64,000 nucleotides of DNA from Marinobacter sp. F3R08 (lineage in GTDB: Bacteria; Pseudomonadota; Gammaproteobacteria; Pseudomonadales; Oleiphilaceae): assembly GCF_018860425.1 (NCBI RefSeq), contig NZ_JAHKPI010000015.1, positions 482,141-546,140 of the forward strand, in the 5' to 3' direction. Below the pieces are notes generated by a model. The model worked only from the letters and a program-made list of their open reading frames with translations. It had not been told where the DNA came from and searched no databases. This document shows, piece by piece, positions 24,011 through 32,172 of this stretch (position 1 is the stretch's first letter; every line of letters starts with the position of its first letter). Both the position numbers and the translations under genes were made by a program.

Positions 24011-24919
24011 TCAATGATCGTTTTTTGGCCAGTCGTCTGGTACCACGAATAATCGTCGGGTTTCCTGCCAGAGCCCACTGGCCGGGGCAAGTTCGACTTT
24101 TGCGAACAGGAGGGGTACGTTGTGGCGCCTGATCGTATTCAGTGCCGCCGTCACGGCTTCTGTATCTGGCGGCCCGTCCTGACACCAGGGGCCGATCCAG
24201 TGGGGTTTGTTCAGTATCACCCAACCGGAAATGTCCGATGGCCTGATCTGATGAAGGTAGCACCATTGCCCGCGCAGATGATGGGCAGGGACATAGCCGG
24301 GGGCGACAACATTTTTTGTGGCGGGGTAGAACAGGTATCCGGGCATGAAAATGCGAGGCGTCACTGGTCCGGTAATGCCGGCTTCGGCAAGCAAGCTCCG
24401 GGCCTCCGGGAGCAGGGTTCGCTGGCTCTGCTTGTGTAACATCCGATCGGTTTTCAGATCCAGACGATCACTGGCATTCGGGCCGTACCACAGAGCTTGC
24501 TCTCCGGATTCAGGGACACCCAGATAGTATTTGATGGCAATTTCGTGATGCTCTATACAATTGTCGATGCGATTGTGCACCACGAAATCCAGTTCTCCGA
24601 TGGTGCGCCCGTTCGACTGGATTTGCCGGTTCTGCAGAAGAATGTCCCAACCCAGCAGGTTTTCCAGCAACATCTGGTAGAGTCGCTCGACATAGAAGCC
24701 AAGCCGCCTCGGCGGTGCTTCTAGCAAAAGTGCCGGAGCTTCTCCGGGGTTTCGATCCCAGGCAATGAGCTTGTCAGTAACATCGTCAGAGAGATAGTGG
24801 GCCGGCTCAAAAGTCAGTGGCGACTGCAAAAGCTGAGGTGCCTGGCACAGCCAGGCAAGGTGTCGGACAGCAGGCGTGGTCAGTTCGAGCGTGCGGTCGT
24901 GCGCTGTTTTTGAATTCAT
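24011..24919 (-). CDS. DUF1853 family protein
   Basis: A 302-residue protein of the DUF1853 family. The core has LGFYVERLYQMLLENL, then GELDFVVHN and HHEIAIKYYLG, a spacing that recalls the PD-(D/E)XK nuclease core (Asp in ELDFV, Glu and Lys in EIAIK); the C-terminal half has WVILNKPHW. Nuclease activity is inference from that motif order. The start at 24919 is preferred to longer in-frame starts, which would overlap the opposite-strand gloA gene by several hundred bases and do not resemble the family. It is divergent from gloA with 72 bp between starts. Confidence 0.85.
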   Translation of the reverse strand: MNSKTAHDRTLELTTPAVRHLAWLCQAPQLLQSPLTFEPAHYLSDDVTDKLIAWDRNPGEAPALLLEAPPRRLGFYVERLYQMLLENLLGWDILLQNRQIQSNGRTIGELDFVVHNRIDNCIEHHEIAIKYYLGVPESGEQALWYGPNASDRLDLKTDRMLHKQSQRTLLPEARSLLAEAGITGPVTPRIFMPGYLFYPATKNVVAPGYVPAHHLRGQWCYLHQIRPSDISGWVILNKPHWIGPWCQDGPPDTEAVTAALNTIRRHNVPLLFAKVELAPASGLWQETRRLFVVPDDWPKNDH

Positions 24920-24991
24920 GGGACCAGAATACCGTAAACTGTCCTCAAGGTGAGGCGATGAATTCGCAATCAATCTTCTGAAGGAGTCCTC

Positions 24992-25432
24992 ATGCAATAT
25001 CTGCACACCATGATCCGGGTAAGTAATCTGGACGAGACCCTCCATTTTTTCTGCGACCTGCTTGGAATGGTTGAAATCAATCGGAAAAGCAGTGACAAGG
25101 GGCGGTTCACTCTGGTTTTTCTGGCATCGCCGGAAGATGAAGCTCGAGCCCGTGAAGACAGGGCCCCGATGATCGAACTCACGTACAACTGGGATCCGGA
25201 GGAATACACCGGCGGCCGGAACTTCGGCCATCTGGCCTATCGTGTTGATGATATCTATGGCCTCTGTGAGCACCTCAAGGCCAATGGCGTGACGATAAAC
25301 CGCCCGCCGAGGGATGGTCATATGGCGTTTATCCGCACCCCGGATAACATTTCTATCGAACTGCTGCAAAAAGGCGAAGCGCTGCCGCCCCGGGAACCCT
25401 GGCTCAGCATGGAGAACACAGGCTCCTGGTGA
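24992..25432 (+). CDS. gloA: Lactoylglutathione lyase (glyoxalase I)
   Basis: A 146-residue VOC-fold metalloenzyme that isomerises the hemithioacetal of methylglyoxal and glutathione to S-lactoylglutathione. The four metal ligands of the E. coli enzyme have clear counterparts: His5 (MQYLH), a Glu in [10 protein letters not shown], His in [11 protein letters not shown] and Glu in ISIELLQ. Length is close to the E. coli protein (135). GAAGGAG precedes the ATG by about 8 nt. A GC-rich hairpin (CCGGCG, about 25435-25464) follows the stop without a T tract. A glyoxalase II-like enzyme is at 62271-62918. Confidence 0.92.
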   Translation: MQYLHTMIRVSNLDETLHFFCDLLGMVEINRKSSDKGRFTLVFLASPEDEARAREDRAPMIELTYNWDPEEYTGGRNFGHLAYRVDDIYGLCEHLKANGVTINRPPRDGHMAFIRTPDNISIELLQKGEALPPREPWLSMENTGSW

Positions 25433-25535
25433 GGCCGGCGGGGGACAGACCGTCCGGACGCCGGAAGTGATACGATAAAGACTCGCAACACGGATTTCGC
25501 ATCAGGACGATGCATTCATAACATGGAGATGTTTG

Positions 25536-26960
25536 ATGGAAGATTGGCAAGGATGCCTGGAACCCCAGTGTCAGACCGCTTTATTACGAGCACGTGAGAG
25601 CGTTGAGCGTCGCGGTGGCTCGGTGATTACCGTTGAAGACTACCTGCTTGCGCTGCTGGACTCTGCACCAGAGGTAACCCGTTTCCTGCGGGGTTGGGGC
25701 GTGGATATGGACGAACTCATCCGCACTGTTCAATGCGAACAGCCCATTGTGACCGAAGTTGGTGGCGAAGGGCAGCTATCATCCCAGTTGATGTACTGGT
25801 TTGCTTCGGCCCGGGAAACCAGTGGGTCGCCATGGCTGGGTTGGTCGCAACTACTTGAGACTCTCGTTCGCCACGCGGAGCGACTGCAGGAAAAAGCCTA
25901 CGTGGCAGTCTTTGAGCTGGTCGCCCGCTGGCCGGATTTGTCGGAAGAGCAGGAGTCACCCTCTATAGATGATGATCAGAGAGTACCGGTGGTCGTTACC
26001 GATTCCGCATGGATTGAGCTTGCTGAGGATGTATCTATTAGCCTGGCGGCCTCTTCCTCAGCCATGATCTGGGTCCGTGGCGAGCGTGGGTCGGGCAAAA
26101 CGGCATGGCTCCAGTCGCTGCTGCCTTCACTGGAACAGGATTACATAGAGCTGGATCTGAGGCGTGAAGCAGAGATCATGGCCAGCGATCTGCCGATTCT
26201 TCCAGTGCGCTCTGAGGGAGACGGCCCCGGTGGAGATGCTTCACGCTGGCCGGTATTGGTGCTGGACAACATTTCGCCAGCGGATCTGGTTGCATTGATG
26301 GATCTTCCGGACAGTCTTGCGCCGGCGCTGGTGCTTCAATGGGCGGGCCCCATATTGCTGCTTGGGCCCGGGGAACCGGGCGAAGATTCTGGCGCCAGAC
26401 TACTGCAACACCGGATTGGCCGAACCCTTGATACCTTTGACATGCCGACCTCCAGCACGGGGCAGCGTCAGGCCATTCTGACCGCGCATCAGGCGGCCAT
26501 TGAGAAACAGTGGAATGTCGAAATCCCTCGATCGGTTATCCGGTTCGCTGCGTCTCGCAGGAGCCGTTGTGTGAGCTTGCCAGGTGGCATGCTCCAGTGG
26601 CTGGAGAGGGCAGCTGCTCGTCTGAACCTCTTTGCCAAAAGAGGGCCTGCCGAAGCCGTTATACTGGCGGGGCAGGCAGACACCCTTAGACGTCAATCGC
26701 TGGTTGCGCTGGCCAGGAAGGAGTCTCTGGAGGACATCGAAGCGTCTCTGGAAGAGATACGGCTTCACCGGGCCGCTGTGGAAGTGGCGTGGCATGAGCG
26801 TAAGTCAGCCGGCAAACTGCGTCAGCTTTCGACGGACGATTTGAGACGGGAACTGGAACGCTGGGTTGCAGCTCGGCCCGGGCCGGTTCACTATGTGCTG
26901 CATTGTAATCAGCAGGATGGAGATTCAGCGGGTGCAGGATCTGGAAATTTACATTCGTGA
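25536..26960 (+). CDS. Clp-N domain protein with P-loop ATPase-like domain
   Basis: A 474-residue protein. Residues about 5-75 resemble the Clp N-terminal repeat (LLRARESVERRGGSVITVEDYLLALL), and residue 182-189 is a Walker A motif GERGSGKT. The Walker B-like strand is VLVLDNIS with Asp244 followed by Asn245, so the catalytic glutamate of ordinary AAA+ proteins is missing. A charged helical segment (about 395-450) resembles the start of a ClpB middle domain, but no second AAA+ module is present; the protein is half the length of ClpB or ClpV. It may be a degenerate unfoldase, or a regulator that binds without hydrolysing. GGAG lies 6-7 nt before ATG 25536. Its end overlaps the next gene. Confidence 0.7.
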   Translation: MEDWQGCLEPQCQTALLRARESVERRGGSVITVEDYLLALLDSAPEVTRFLRGWGVDMDELIRTVQCEQPIVTEVGGEGQLSSQLMYWFASARETSGSPWLGWSQLLETLVRHAERLQEKAYVAVFELVARWPDLSEEQESPSIDDDQRVPVVVTDSAWIELAEDVSISLAASSSAMIWVRGERGSGKTAWLQSLLPSLEQDYIELDLRREAEIMASDLPILPVRSEGDGPGGDASRWPVLVLDNISPADLVALMDLPDSLAPALVLQWAGPILLLGPGEPGEDSGARLLQHRIGRTLDTFDMPTSSTGQRQAILTAHQAAIEKQWNVEIPRSVIRFAASRRSRCVSLPGGMLQWLERAAARLNLFAKRGPAEAVILAGQADTLRRQSLVALARKESLEDIEASLEEIRLHRAAVEVAWHERKSAGKLRQLSTDDLRRELERWVAARPGPVHYVLHCNQQDGDSAGAGSGNLHS

Positions 26961-27306
26961 TCTGGAGGCGGGTGCCGTCTCCCGGTGGCTTGAGAGTCAC
27001 CTGGACGAGCTGGCCCTGAATGATGATGAGGTGTCAGGCGTGGTCAAAGGCTCTGGTTTTTATCAGAGTGAGAGGCTGCGGATATCTCTTTATCCGGGGG
27101 CGTTCGGCAAGCGGTTTACGTCATTGGTCATTGAAGGAACAACACTGCCCTGGGGTAGCGATCTGGACTGCGCACGCAGCGCCTGGCGTGCAATGGATAG
27201 GGAAATTCGCTGCAGTCCCGGAGACTGGAAAGAAGGGGAGTCGGTAGAAGACGAAAAGTGGTGGCGCCTGGACCATCGGGGCGAGCAACAGGTAGTCTGG
27301 AACTGA
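26917..27306 (+). CDS. Hypothetical protein, overlapping the Clp-N ATPase gene
   Basis: A 129-residue soluble protein I do not recognise, rich in acidic residues and tryptophan, without signal peptide or membrane segment. Its first 44 nt overlap the 3' end of the Clp-N/P-loop gene (or 29 nt if it starts at GTG 26932, which has GGAG 9 nt upstream). Coupling of this kind suggests the two products work together, for instance as an adaptor; that is inference. It is followed by a clear terminator, so the two genes form a compact unit. Confidence 0.65.
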   Translation: MEIQRVQDLEIYIRDLEAGAVSRWLESHLDELALNDDEVSGVVKGSGFYQSERLRISLYPGAFGKRFTSLVIEGTTLPWGSDLDCARSAWRAMDREIRCSPGDWKEGESVEDEKWWRLDHRGEQQVVWN

Positions 27307-27334
27307 AAGAGGCAGCCCACATAGGCTGCCTCTT
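27307..27334. terminator. Bidirectional Rho-independent terminator
   Basis: An 11-bp perfect stem (AAGAGGCAGCC, loop CACATA, GGCTGCCTCTT) immediately follows the 129-aa gene and lies before the convergent cold-shock gene stop. The T tract is short. Confidence 0.8.
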
Positions 27335-27351
27335 CGTTATCAGTGGGCGAT

Positions 27352-27882
27352 TCAGTCGCTCAGGATGGAGACATTATCGGCCTGAAGCCCCTTGTCCGCC
27401 TCAACAACACTAAAGCGCACCAACTGGCCCTGGCGCAGAACCCGGCGACCACGGCCGCGGATTGCACGGAAGTGCACGAAAACCTCATCGCCACTCTCGC
27501 GCACGATGAAGCCAAAACCTTTCTTGACGTTGAACCATTTGACGGTGCCTTCCTCATCACCCTCAGGGCTGTTTTCGTCAAAATCGTCATTATCGTCGTC
27601 GTAGTTCGGGTCTGCTGCAGGACTATTGGACCGGGAGGTGCTTCTCTGGCTGACCGGCTGCTTGGCTGCAAATGCCACGGCGAGAAATCCTGTAACACCG
27701 AAAACAATCAGAGCGATGATGTAGGCCGCGATACCACGGTTGCTACCCAGAGCCTCTACAAATTCACCAATGGCAATCAGGCGAAGTGGCTCGGGTGTAA
27801 ACGACAGCAACAGGGCAAGCACCAGCGGTGCGGGGATGGCGATCAGGAGAGCAACAAGGATCGCTTTGGATGGATTACGCAT
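27352..27882 (-). CDS. Membrane-anchored cold-shock domain protein
   Basis: A 176-residue protein with two hydrophobic helices (about 7-26 and 49-70), an acidic linker rich in Asp/Asn (about 85-102) and a C-terminal cold-shock domain (about 108-175) showing [13 protein letters not shown] and [10 protein letters not shown], the RNP1 and RNP2 nucleic-acid binding motifs. Ordinary Csp proteins are free cytoplasmic RNA/DNA binders of about 70 aa; here the domain is tethered to the inner membrane, presumably on the cytoplasmic face. The start at 27882 fits the first hydrophobic segment; GGAG lies about 11 nt upstream. Similar fusions occur in related marine gammaproteobacteria as far as I recall. 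It stands apart from other operons. Confidence 0.85.
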   Translation of the reverse strand: MRNPSKAILVALLIAIPAPLVLALLLSFTPEPLRLIAIGEFVEALGSNRGIAAYIIALIVFGVTGFLAVAFAAKQPVSQRSTSRSNSPAADPNYDDDNDDFDENSPEGDEEGTVKWFNVKKGFGFIVRESGDEVFVHFRAIRGRGRRVLRQGQLVRFSVVEADKGLQADNVSILSD

Positions 27883-28105
27883 TGACTGAAATTTCTCCGT
27901 TCTTGTAACGCTAACGATAAAAACCGGATGTCGGGTAAAATCACACATTCGGTCGGTGAAAACCGCCAGTTCCCCGAAAAACGGGAGCGCCGACGGGCAA
28001 AAGCGGCATCATACCAGATTATCCCGAGTGCTGACCAAGCAACGGGGTAAGCAGTGTTATCGATCACATTTTCGACAGATCTACCAAGGGGAGTGCCAAT
28101 ACCCA

Positions 28106-28324
28106 ATGAACCAGAATGATCTGGAAACCCGACTGGACGAGCTGGAAACGCGTCTGGCCTTTCAGGATGATGTTATCAACACCCTGAGTGAGCAGGTTGC
28201 CAAGCAGGAAATGGATATCCGGGAGCTATGGGAGGCCAAGCGATTGCTACACAAGCAATTGAAGGATGTCTCGCCGTCCAATATCAAATCTGAGCAGGAA
28301 GAGACGCCCCCGCCTCATTACTGA
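28106..28324 (+). CDS. slyX: SlyX family protein
   Basis: A 72-residue protein that is almost entirely coiled coil (heptad pattern from ETRLDELETRLAFQDDVI), ending in a proline-rich PPPHY, which is the hallmark of SlyX. Function is unknown; E. coli slyX lies next to slyD. The start at 28106 fits the family length, with AAGGGGAG about 12 nt upstream. It lies between the convergent dapE and the divergent cold-shock gene, which matches its usual neighbourhood in Pseudomonas-like genomes. Confidence 0.9.
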   Translation: MNQNDLETRLDELETRLAFQDDVINTLSEQVAKQEMDIRELWEAKRLLHKQLKDVSPSNIKSEQEETPPPHY

Positions 28325-28325
28325 G

Positions 28326-28363
28326 AAAAGGGGGCAGTGAAGCGTTCATCTGCCCCCTTTTTT
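28326..28363. terminator. Bidirectional Rho-independent terminator
   Basis: AAAAGGGGGCAG pairs with CTGCCCCCTTTT, extended by TGAA/TTCA around a GCG loop with one bulged T, and is followed by T6. It lies between slyX and the convergent dapE. Confidence 0.93.
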
Positions 28364-28389
28364 GTTCTTCTGATCAGAGGTTTTGCTGT

Positions 28390-29526
28390 CTAGGCCAGCA
28401 GTTCGACCAGAATCTGTTCATAAATCTCAGACAGCGTGTTGAGGTCCTCCGCCTTCACGCATTCATCCACCTTGTGAATGGTTGCGTTGATGGGGCCAAG
28501 CTCGACCACCTGTGCGCCCGTCGGCGCAATGAAGCGGCCATCTGAGGTGCCTCCAGAGGTTGAAAGCTCGGTGTCCCGGCCTGTCACCTTGCGGATGGCA
28601 TCCTGACTTGCTGAGACCAGGGCACCCTTGTCGGTCAGAAAGGGGCGGCCACTCAGGTGCCATTGCAAGTCGTACTTCAGGTTGTGACTATCAAGGATAG
28701 CCACCACGCGTTCCTCGAGGCTCTCCGCGGTATTCTCGGTGCAGTAGCGGAAGTTGAAGTGCACGAGGCATTCCCCGGGGACAATATTGCTACCAGTACC
28801 TGCTTCCAGTTTGGTGATCTGGAACGTGGTCGGCGGGAAAAAGTCGTTACCGTTATCCCAGAATTCCTTCGCCAGAGAGTCCAGGGCCGGAGCCACAGAA
28901 TGAACCGGGTTTTCGGCCAGATGGGGATAGGCCACATGGCCCTGGATACCATGAACGGTCAGGTAGCCGTGCAGAGAGCCCCGGCGTCCGTTCTTGATGA
29001 CATCGCCCACCTCACGGGTGCTGGAGGGTTCGCCAATCAGGCACCAGTCGATTTTCTCGTTCCTGGCCTCAAGCGTTTCAACGACTTTGACGGTGCCGTG
29101 TTGGGCCGGCCCTTCCTCATCGCTCGTGATCAGCAGGGCTATGGAACCTCTGTGATCCGGATGTTTTTCGATGAATCGCTCGCATGCGGTCACGAAGGCA
29201 GCGAGGCTGCCTTTCATGTCGGCTGCACCACGACCATGAAGAAAACCGTCTCTGATCACGGGATCGAAGGGTGGGTAGGTCCAGTTCTTTTCCGGACCGG
29301 TGGGTACCACGTCTGTGTGACCAGCGAATGCCAGTACAGGCCCACCGGAACCTTTACGGGCCCACAGGTTATCGGTGTCACCAAAGCGCAGGTTCTCACC
29401 GGCAAAGCCGAGAGGGGCCAGTCGTGACATCATCAGTTCCTGGCAACCGGCATCTTCCGGTGTGACGGACTGCCTGCGGATCAGGTCAATGGCAAGGTCG
29501 AGGGTAGGGGAATCAGTTGTTTGCAT
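28390..29526 (-). CDS. dapE: Succinyl-diaminopimelate desuccinylase
   Basis: A 378-residue M20-family zinc hydrolase that removes succinate from N-succinyl-LL-2,6-diaminopimelate in lysine and peptidoglycan precursor synthesis. [12 protein letters not shown] carries the first metal His/Asp, [11 protein letters not shown] the bridging Asp, and SDEEGPA the base and metal glutamates; TGxxSDxR-type substrate residues appear near the end ([13 protein letters not shown]). The length is standard. The gene overlaps dapD by 14 nt, so the two are co-translated. It is the last gene of the map-glnD-dapC-arsC-like-dapD-dapE transcript. Confidence 0.96.
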   Translation of the reverse strand: MQTTDSPTLDLAIDLIRRQSVTPEDAGCQELMMSRLAPLGFAGENLRFGDTDNLWARKGSGGPVLAFAGHTDVVPTGPEKNWTYPPFDPVIRDGFLHGRGAADMKGSLAAFVTACERFIEKHPDHRGSIALLITSDEEGPAQHGTVKVVETLEARNEKIDWCLIGEPSSTREVGDVIKNGRRGSLHGYLTVHGIQGHVAYPHLAENPVHSVAPALDSLAKEFWDNGNDFFPPTTFQITKLEAGTGSNIVPGECLVHFNFRYCTENTAESLEERVVAILDSHNLKYDLQWHLSGRPFLTDKGALVSASQDAIRKVTGRDTELSTSGGTSDGRFIAPTGAQVVELGPINATIHKVDECVKAEDLNTLSEIYEQILVELLA

Positions 29527-30541
29527 GCAGTTCTTCGTTCAGCTCAATGGCGGTTTTGTTGGTTTTGCACTCCACCGCGCCAGTCTGGCTGTTACGACGG
29601 AACAGGAGATCTGGTTGGTTGGCCAGGTCACGGGCCTTGATCACTTCAACCAGTGCGTTATTGTCATCCAGCAGGGCAACTTTGGTGCCGGCGGTAATAT
29701 AGAGTCCGGCCTCAACCTTGCAACGATCGCCCAGTGGGATGCCGATGCCGGCGTTGGCGCCGATCAGGCAGTTTTCGCCAACGGCAATGATAATGTTCCC
29801 GCCACCGGACAGCGTGCCCATGGTGGAACAGCCACCGCCCAGATCGGAGCCCTTGCCCACCATGACGCCAGCGGAAATTCGGCCTTCGATCATGCTGGTG
29901 CCTTCGGTACCGGCGTTGAAATTGATGAAGCCTTCGTGCATGACGGTGGTGCCTTCGCCTACGTACGCGCCGAGGCGAACCCGTGAGGTATCAGCAATCC
30001 GGACACCTTTGGGAATCACGTAGTCGGTCATCTGCGGGAACTTGTCGACCGATTTCACTTCCAGCGTGCGTCCTTCAAGGCGCGCCTGAAGCTGGCGATC
30101 GGAGAGTTCGTTCAGGTCAACAGCGCCTTCGTTGGTCCAGGCCAGATTTGGCAACAGGCCAAAAATGCCGTCCAGCTTCAGGCCGTGGGGTTTTGCCATA
30201 CGGTGGGAAATAAGGTGAAGCTTGAGGTAAACCTCCGGGGTGCTGGAGGCCGTGTCATCGGTTTCCAGAACGGTCACCACTACCGGGCGTTTGCTGTTTG
30301 CTGCTCTTTCGGCCAGGGCGGCCTGTTCGGTCTGGCCAACCTGACGCAGAGCGTTGGCGAATTGACTGAGCTGCTCAGCAGTGACGTTGATTGCCTGGTT
30401 GCCGCTGTTGTAATCAAGGGCGTTGGAGATGACGTCCATCAGGGTGTTGTCAGGTGTCATGACCGGCTGCTGGTAAAACACTTCCAGCCATTCGCCCTGA
30501 TTGTTCTGGGTGCCGATACCGATACCAAATGCAAAGCTCAT
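29513..30541 (-). CDS. dapD: Tetrahydrodipicolinate N-succinyltransferase
   Basis: A 342-residue acyltransferase of the Pseudomonas-type DapD family, longer than the E. coli enzyme (274). The C-terminal half is a left-handed beta helix built from hexapeptide repeats ([21 protein letters not shown], then [13 protein letters not shown] and [18 protein letters not shown]). It transfers succinyl from succinyl-CoA to tetrahydrodipicolinate. It precedes and overlaps dapE, and follows the ArsC-like gene with about 90 bp between, so it may also have its own ribosome site or promoter in that gap. Confidence 0.95.
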   Translation of the reverse strand: MSFAFGIGIGTQNNQGEWLEVFYQQPVMTPDNTLMDVISNALDYNSGNQAINVTAEQLSQFANALRQVGQTEQAALAERAANSKRPVVVTVLETDDTASSTPEVYLKLHLISHRMAKPHGLKLDGIFGLLPNLAWTNEGAVDLNELSDRQLQARLEGRTLEVKSVDKFPQMTDYVIPKGVRIADTSRVRLGAYVGEGTTVMHEGFINFNAGTEGTSMIEGRISAGVMVGKGSDLGGGCSTMGTLSGGGNIIIAVGENCLIGANAGIGIPLGDRCKVEAGLYITAGTKVALLDDNNALVEVIKARDLANQPDLLFRRNSQTGAVECKTNKTAIELNEELHANN

Positions 30542-30631
30542 CTGATGGTTGCTCCTGTTTAGAGTGTGGGGGCAGAAGCAGGTATGCTTCTGTCCCGGGA
30601 GTTAGAATTTAAAATCGCGTTTGACCCGGGT

Positions 30632-30973
30632 TCAGGCCAGCCATGCCGTCCATTCGTCTGTTTTGAAACCCACAGAAATGCCCTCGGTTCTCTCAACGAC
30701 AGGGCGTTTAATAATGGATGGGTTTTCCAGCATGATCTCGTGGGCACGTTGGGCGTCAATGGTATCACGAACCTCCTCGGGAAGTTTGCGCCAGGTGGTC
30801 CCGCGGCGGTTAATCAGGGTTTCCCAGCCTACCTTTTGTTCCCAGAGGGACAGCGTCTGGCTGTCCAGTCCATCCTTTTTGAAATCGTGAAATTCGTAGG
30901 CGACACCTTTTTCGTCAAGCCATTTCCGGGCCTTTTTGATCGTATCGCAGTTCCTGATGCCGTAGATTTTCAT
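30632..30973 (-). CDS. ArsC/Spx-family (YffB-like) protein
   Basis: A 113-residue thioredoxin-fold protein resembling YffB of the ArsC-like family. It begins MKIYGIRNCDTIKKARKWLDE with a single cysteine at the usual active-site position, followed by the cis-proline segment IIKRPVV. Arsenate reduction needs partners and extra cysteines, so the function is unproven; glutathione-linked reductase is the common guess for YffB. It overlaps the dapC stop by 4 nt and sits between dapC and dapD, as in Pseudomonas genomes. Confidence 0.9.
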   Translation of the reverse strand: MKIYGIRNCDTIKKARKWLDEKGVAYEFHDFKKDGLDSQTLSLWEQKVGWETLINRRGTTWRKLPEEVRDTIDAQRAHEIMLENPSIIKRPVVERTEGISVGFKTDEWTAWLA

Positions 30974-32172
30974 GCCTGATTTGCCTTCACAAATTCAACT
31001 ATCCTCTGCGCTGCCTCGATACACTCTTCCAGCGGCGCCACCAGTGCCATCCTGACCCGGTTCTCACCAGGATTATGTCCGTCGACAGTTCTGGACAAAT
31101 AACGCCCGGGAAGCACGTGAACGTTCTGTTGAGCCGACAGCTCGCGAGCAAAAAATTCATCATCCATCGGGGTCGCAGGCCACAGGTAGAATCCGGCGTC
31201 CGGAAAATCCACGTCCATCACCTCGCGAAGAATGGGTACGACAGCTTCAAATTTGGCACGATAAGCCGCACGGTTTTCCCGCACATGATCTTCATCACTC
31301 CAGGCTGCGATGCTGGCCAGCTGGTTGTGGATTGGCATGGCGCAACCATGATAAGTGCGGTACTTCAGATAGCCTTCGAGGATGTTGGCGTCGCCGGCCA
31401 CAAATCCTGAGCGCAGACCGGGAAGATTGCTGCGCTTGGACAGGCTGTGGAACACAACGCAGCGGGCATAGTCGTCGCGGCCTATAGCCGCACAGGTTTG
31501 CAGCAGGCCCTCCGGCGGATTTCCTTCGTCCGGGTACAGTTCGGAGTAGCACTCGTCGGAGGCGACAATGAAGTCGTAACGATCCGCAAGATCAATCACT
31601 TTTTTCAGTGTTTCCCGGGGAATTACGGCGCCGCTGGGGTTGCCAGGTGAACACAGGAACAGTACCTGACATTCCTGCCAGGTGGATGCGGGCACCGAAT
31701 CGAAATCCGGAATAAAGCCATTGCTGCTATCGCAGGCCAGATACACCGGGGTGGCTCCGGCCAGGAAAGCCGCGCCTTCGTACACTTGGTAAAAGGGGTT
31801 GGGACTGACAACTGTCCCGGGCTTGCTGGTGTCCACCACTGCCTGTACCAGGGAGAAAATGGCCTCGCGGGTTCCGTTGACCGGCATGATATTGCGCGCC
31901 GGACTGAGACTGCCCGGTGTCAGATTGAATCGACGGGTGGCCCACTGACCGATGGTTTCGCGCAGTTCGTCGATGCCCCGGGTGGTCGGATAATTGGCAA
32001 GTTTGTCCAGATTGTTCGCAATGACCTGCTTAACGAAGTCTGGCGATGGATGCTTGGGCTCTCCAATGCCGAGAGAAATTGGCCTGAGATAATCAGGTAC
32101 GCTGATGCCGGCCTTTAATTTGGCCAGTTTTTCAAATGGATAGGGGTGGAGTCTGTCCAGATTCGGATTCAT
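30970..32172 (-). CDS. dapC: N-succinyl-diaminopimelate aminotransferase
   Basis: A 400-residue fold-type I PLP enzyme of the DapC group (distinct from ArgD), converting N-succinyl-2-amino-6-ketopimelate to succinyl-diaminopimelate. LGIGEPKHPSPDFVKQ near the N-terminus and FHSLSKRSNLPGLRSGFVAG, which holds the PLP-binding lysine, identify it; the C-terminus has ENRVRMALVAPLEEC. It overlaps glnD by 4 nt upstream and the ArsC-like gene by 4 nt downstream, so it belongs to the same translationally coupled operon. Confidence 0.94.
   Translation of the reverse strand: MNPNLDRLHPYPFEKLAKLKAGISVPDYLRPISLGIGEPKHPSPDFVKQVIANNLDKLANYPTTRGIDELRETIGQWATRRFNLTPGSLSPARNIMPVNGTREAIFSLVQAVVDTSKPGTVVSPNPFYQVYEGAAFLAGATPVYLACDSSNGFIPDFDSVPASTWQECQVLFLCSPGNPSGAVIPRETLKKVIDLADRYDFIVASDECYSELYPDEGNPPEGLLQTCAAIGRDDYARCVVFHSLSKRSNLPGLRSGFVAGDANILEGYLKYRTYHGCAMPIHNQLASIAAWSDEDHVRENRAAYRAKFEAVVPILREVMDVDFPDAGFYLWPATPMDDEFFARELSAQQNVHVLPGRYLSRTVDGHNPGENRVRMALVAPLEECIEAAQRIVEFVKANQA

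Noticed and set aside
24920..25369. Longer N-terminus for the DUF1853 gene
   Set aside because: It would run antisense through gloA and does not resemble the family.
25435..25464. GC-rich hairpin after gloA as a terminator
   Set aside because: It has a CCGGCG/CGCCGG stem but no T tract, so it is mentioned only within the gloA entry.
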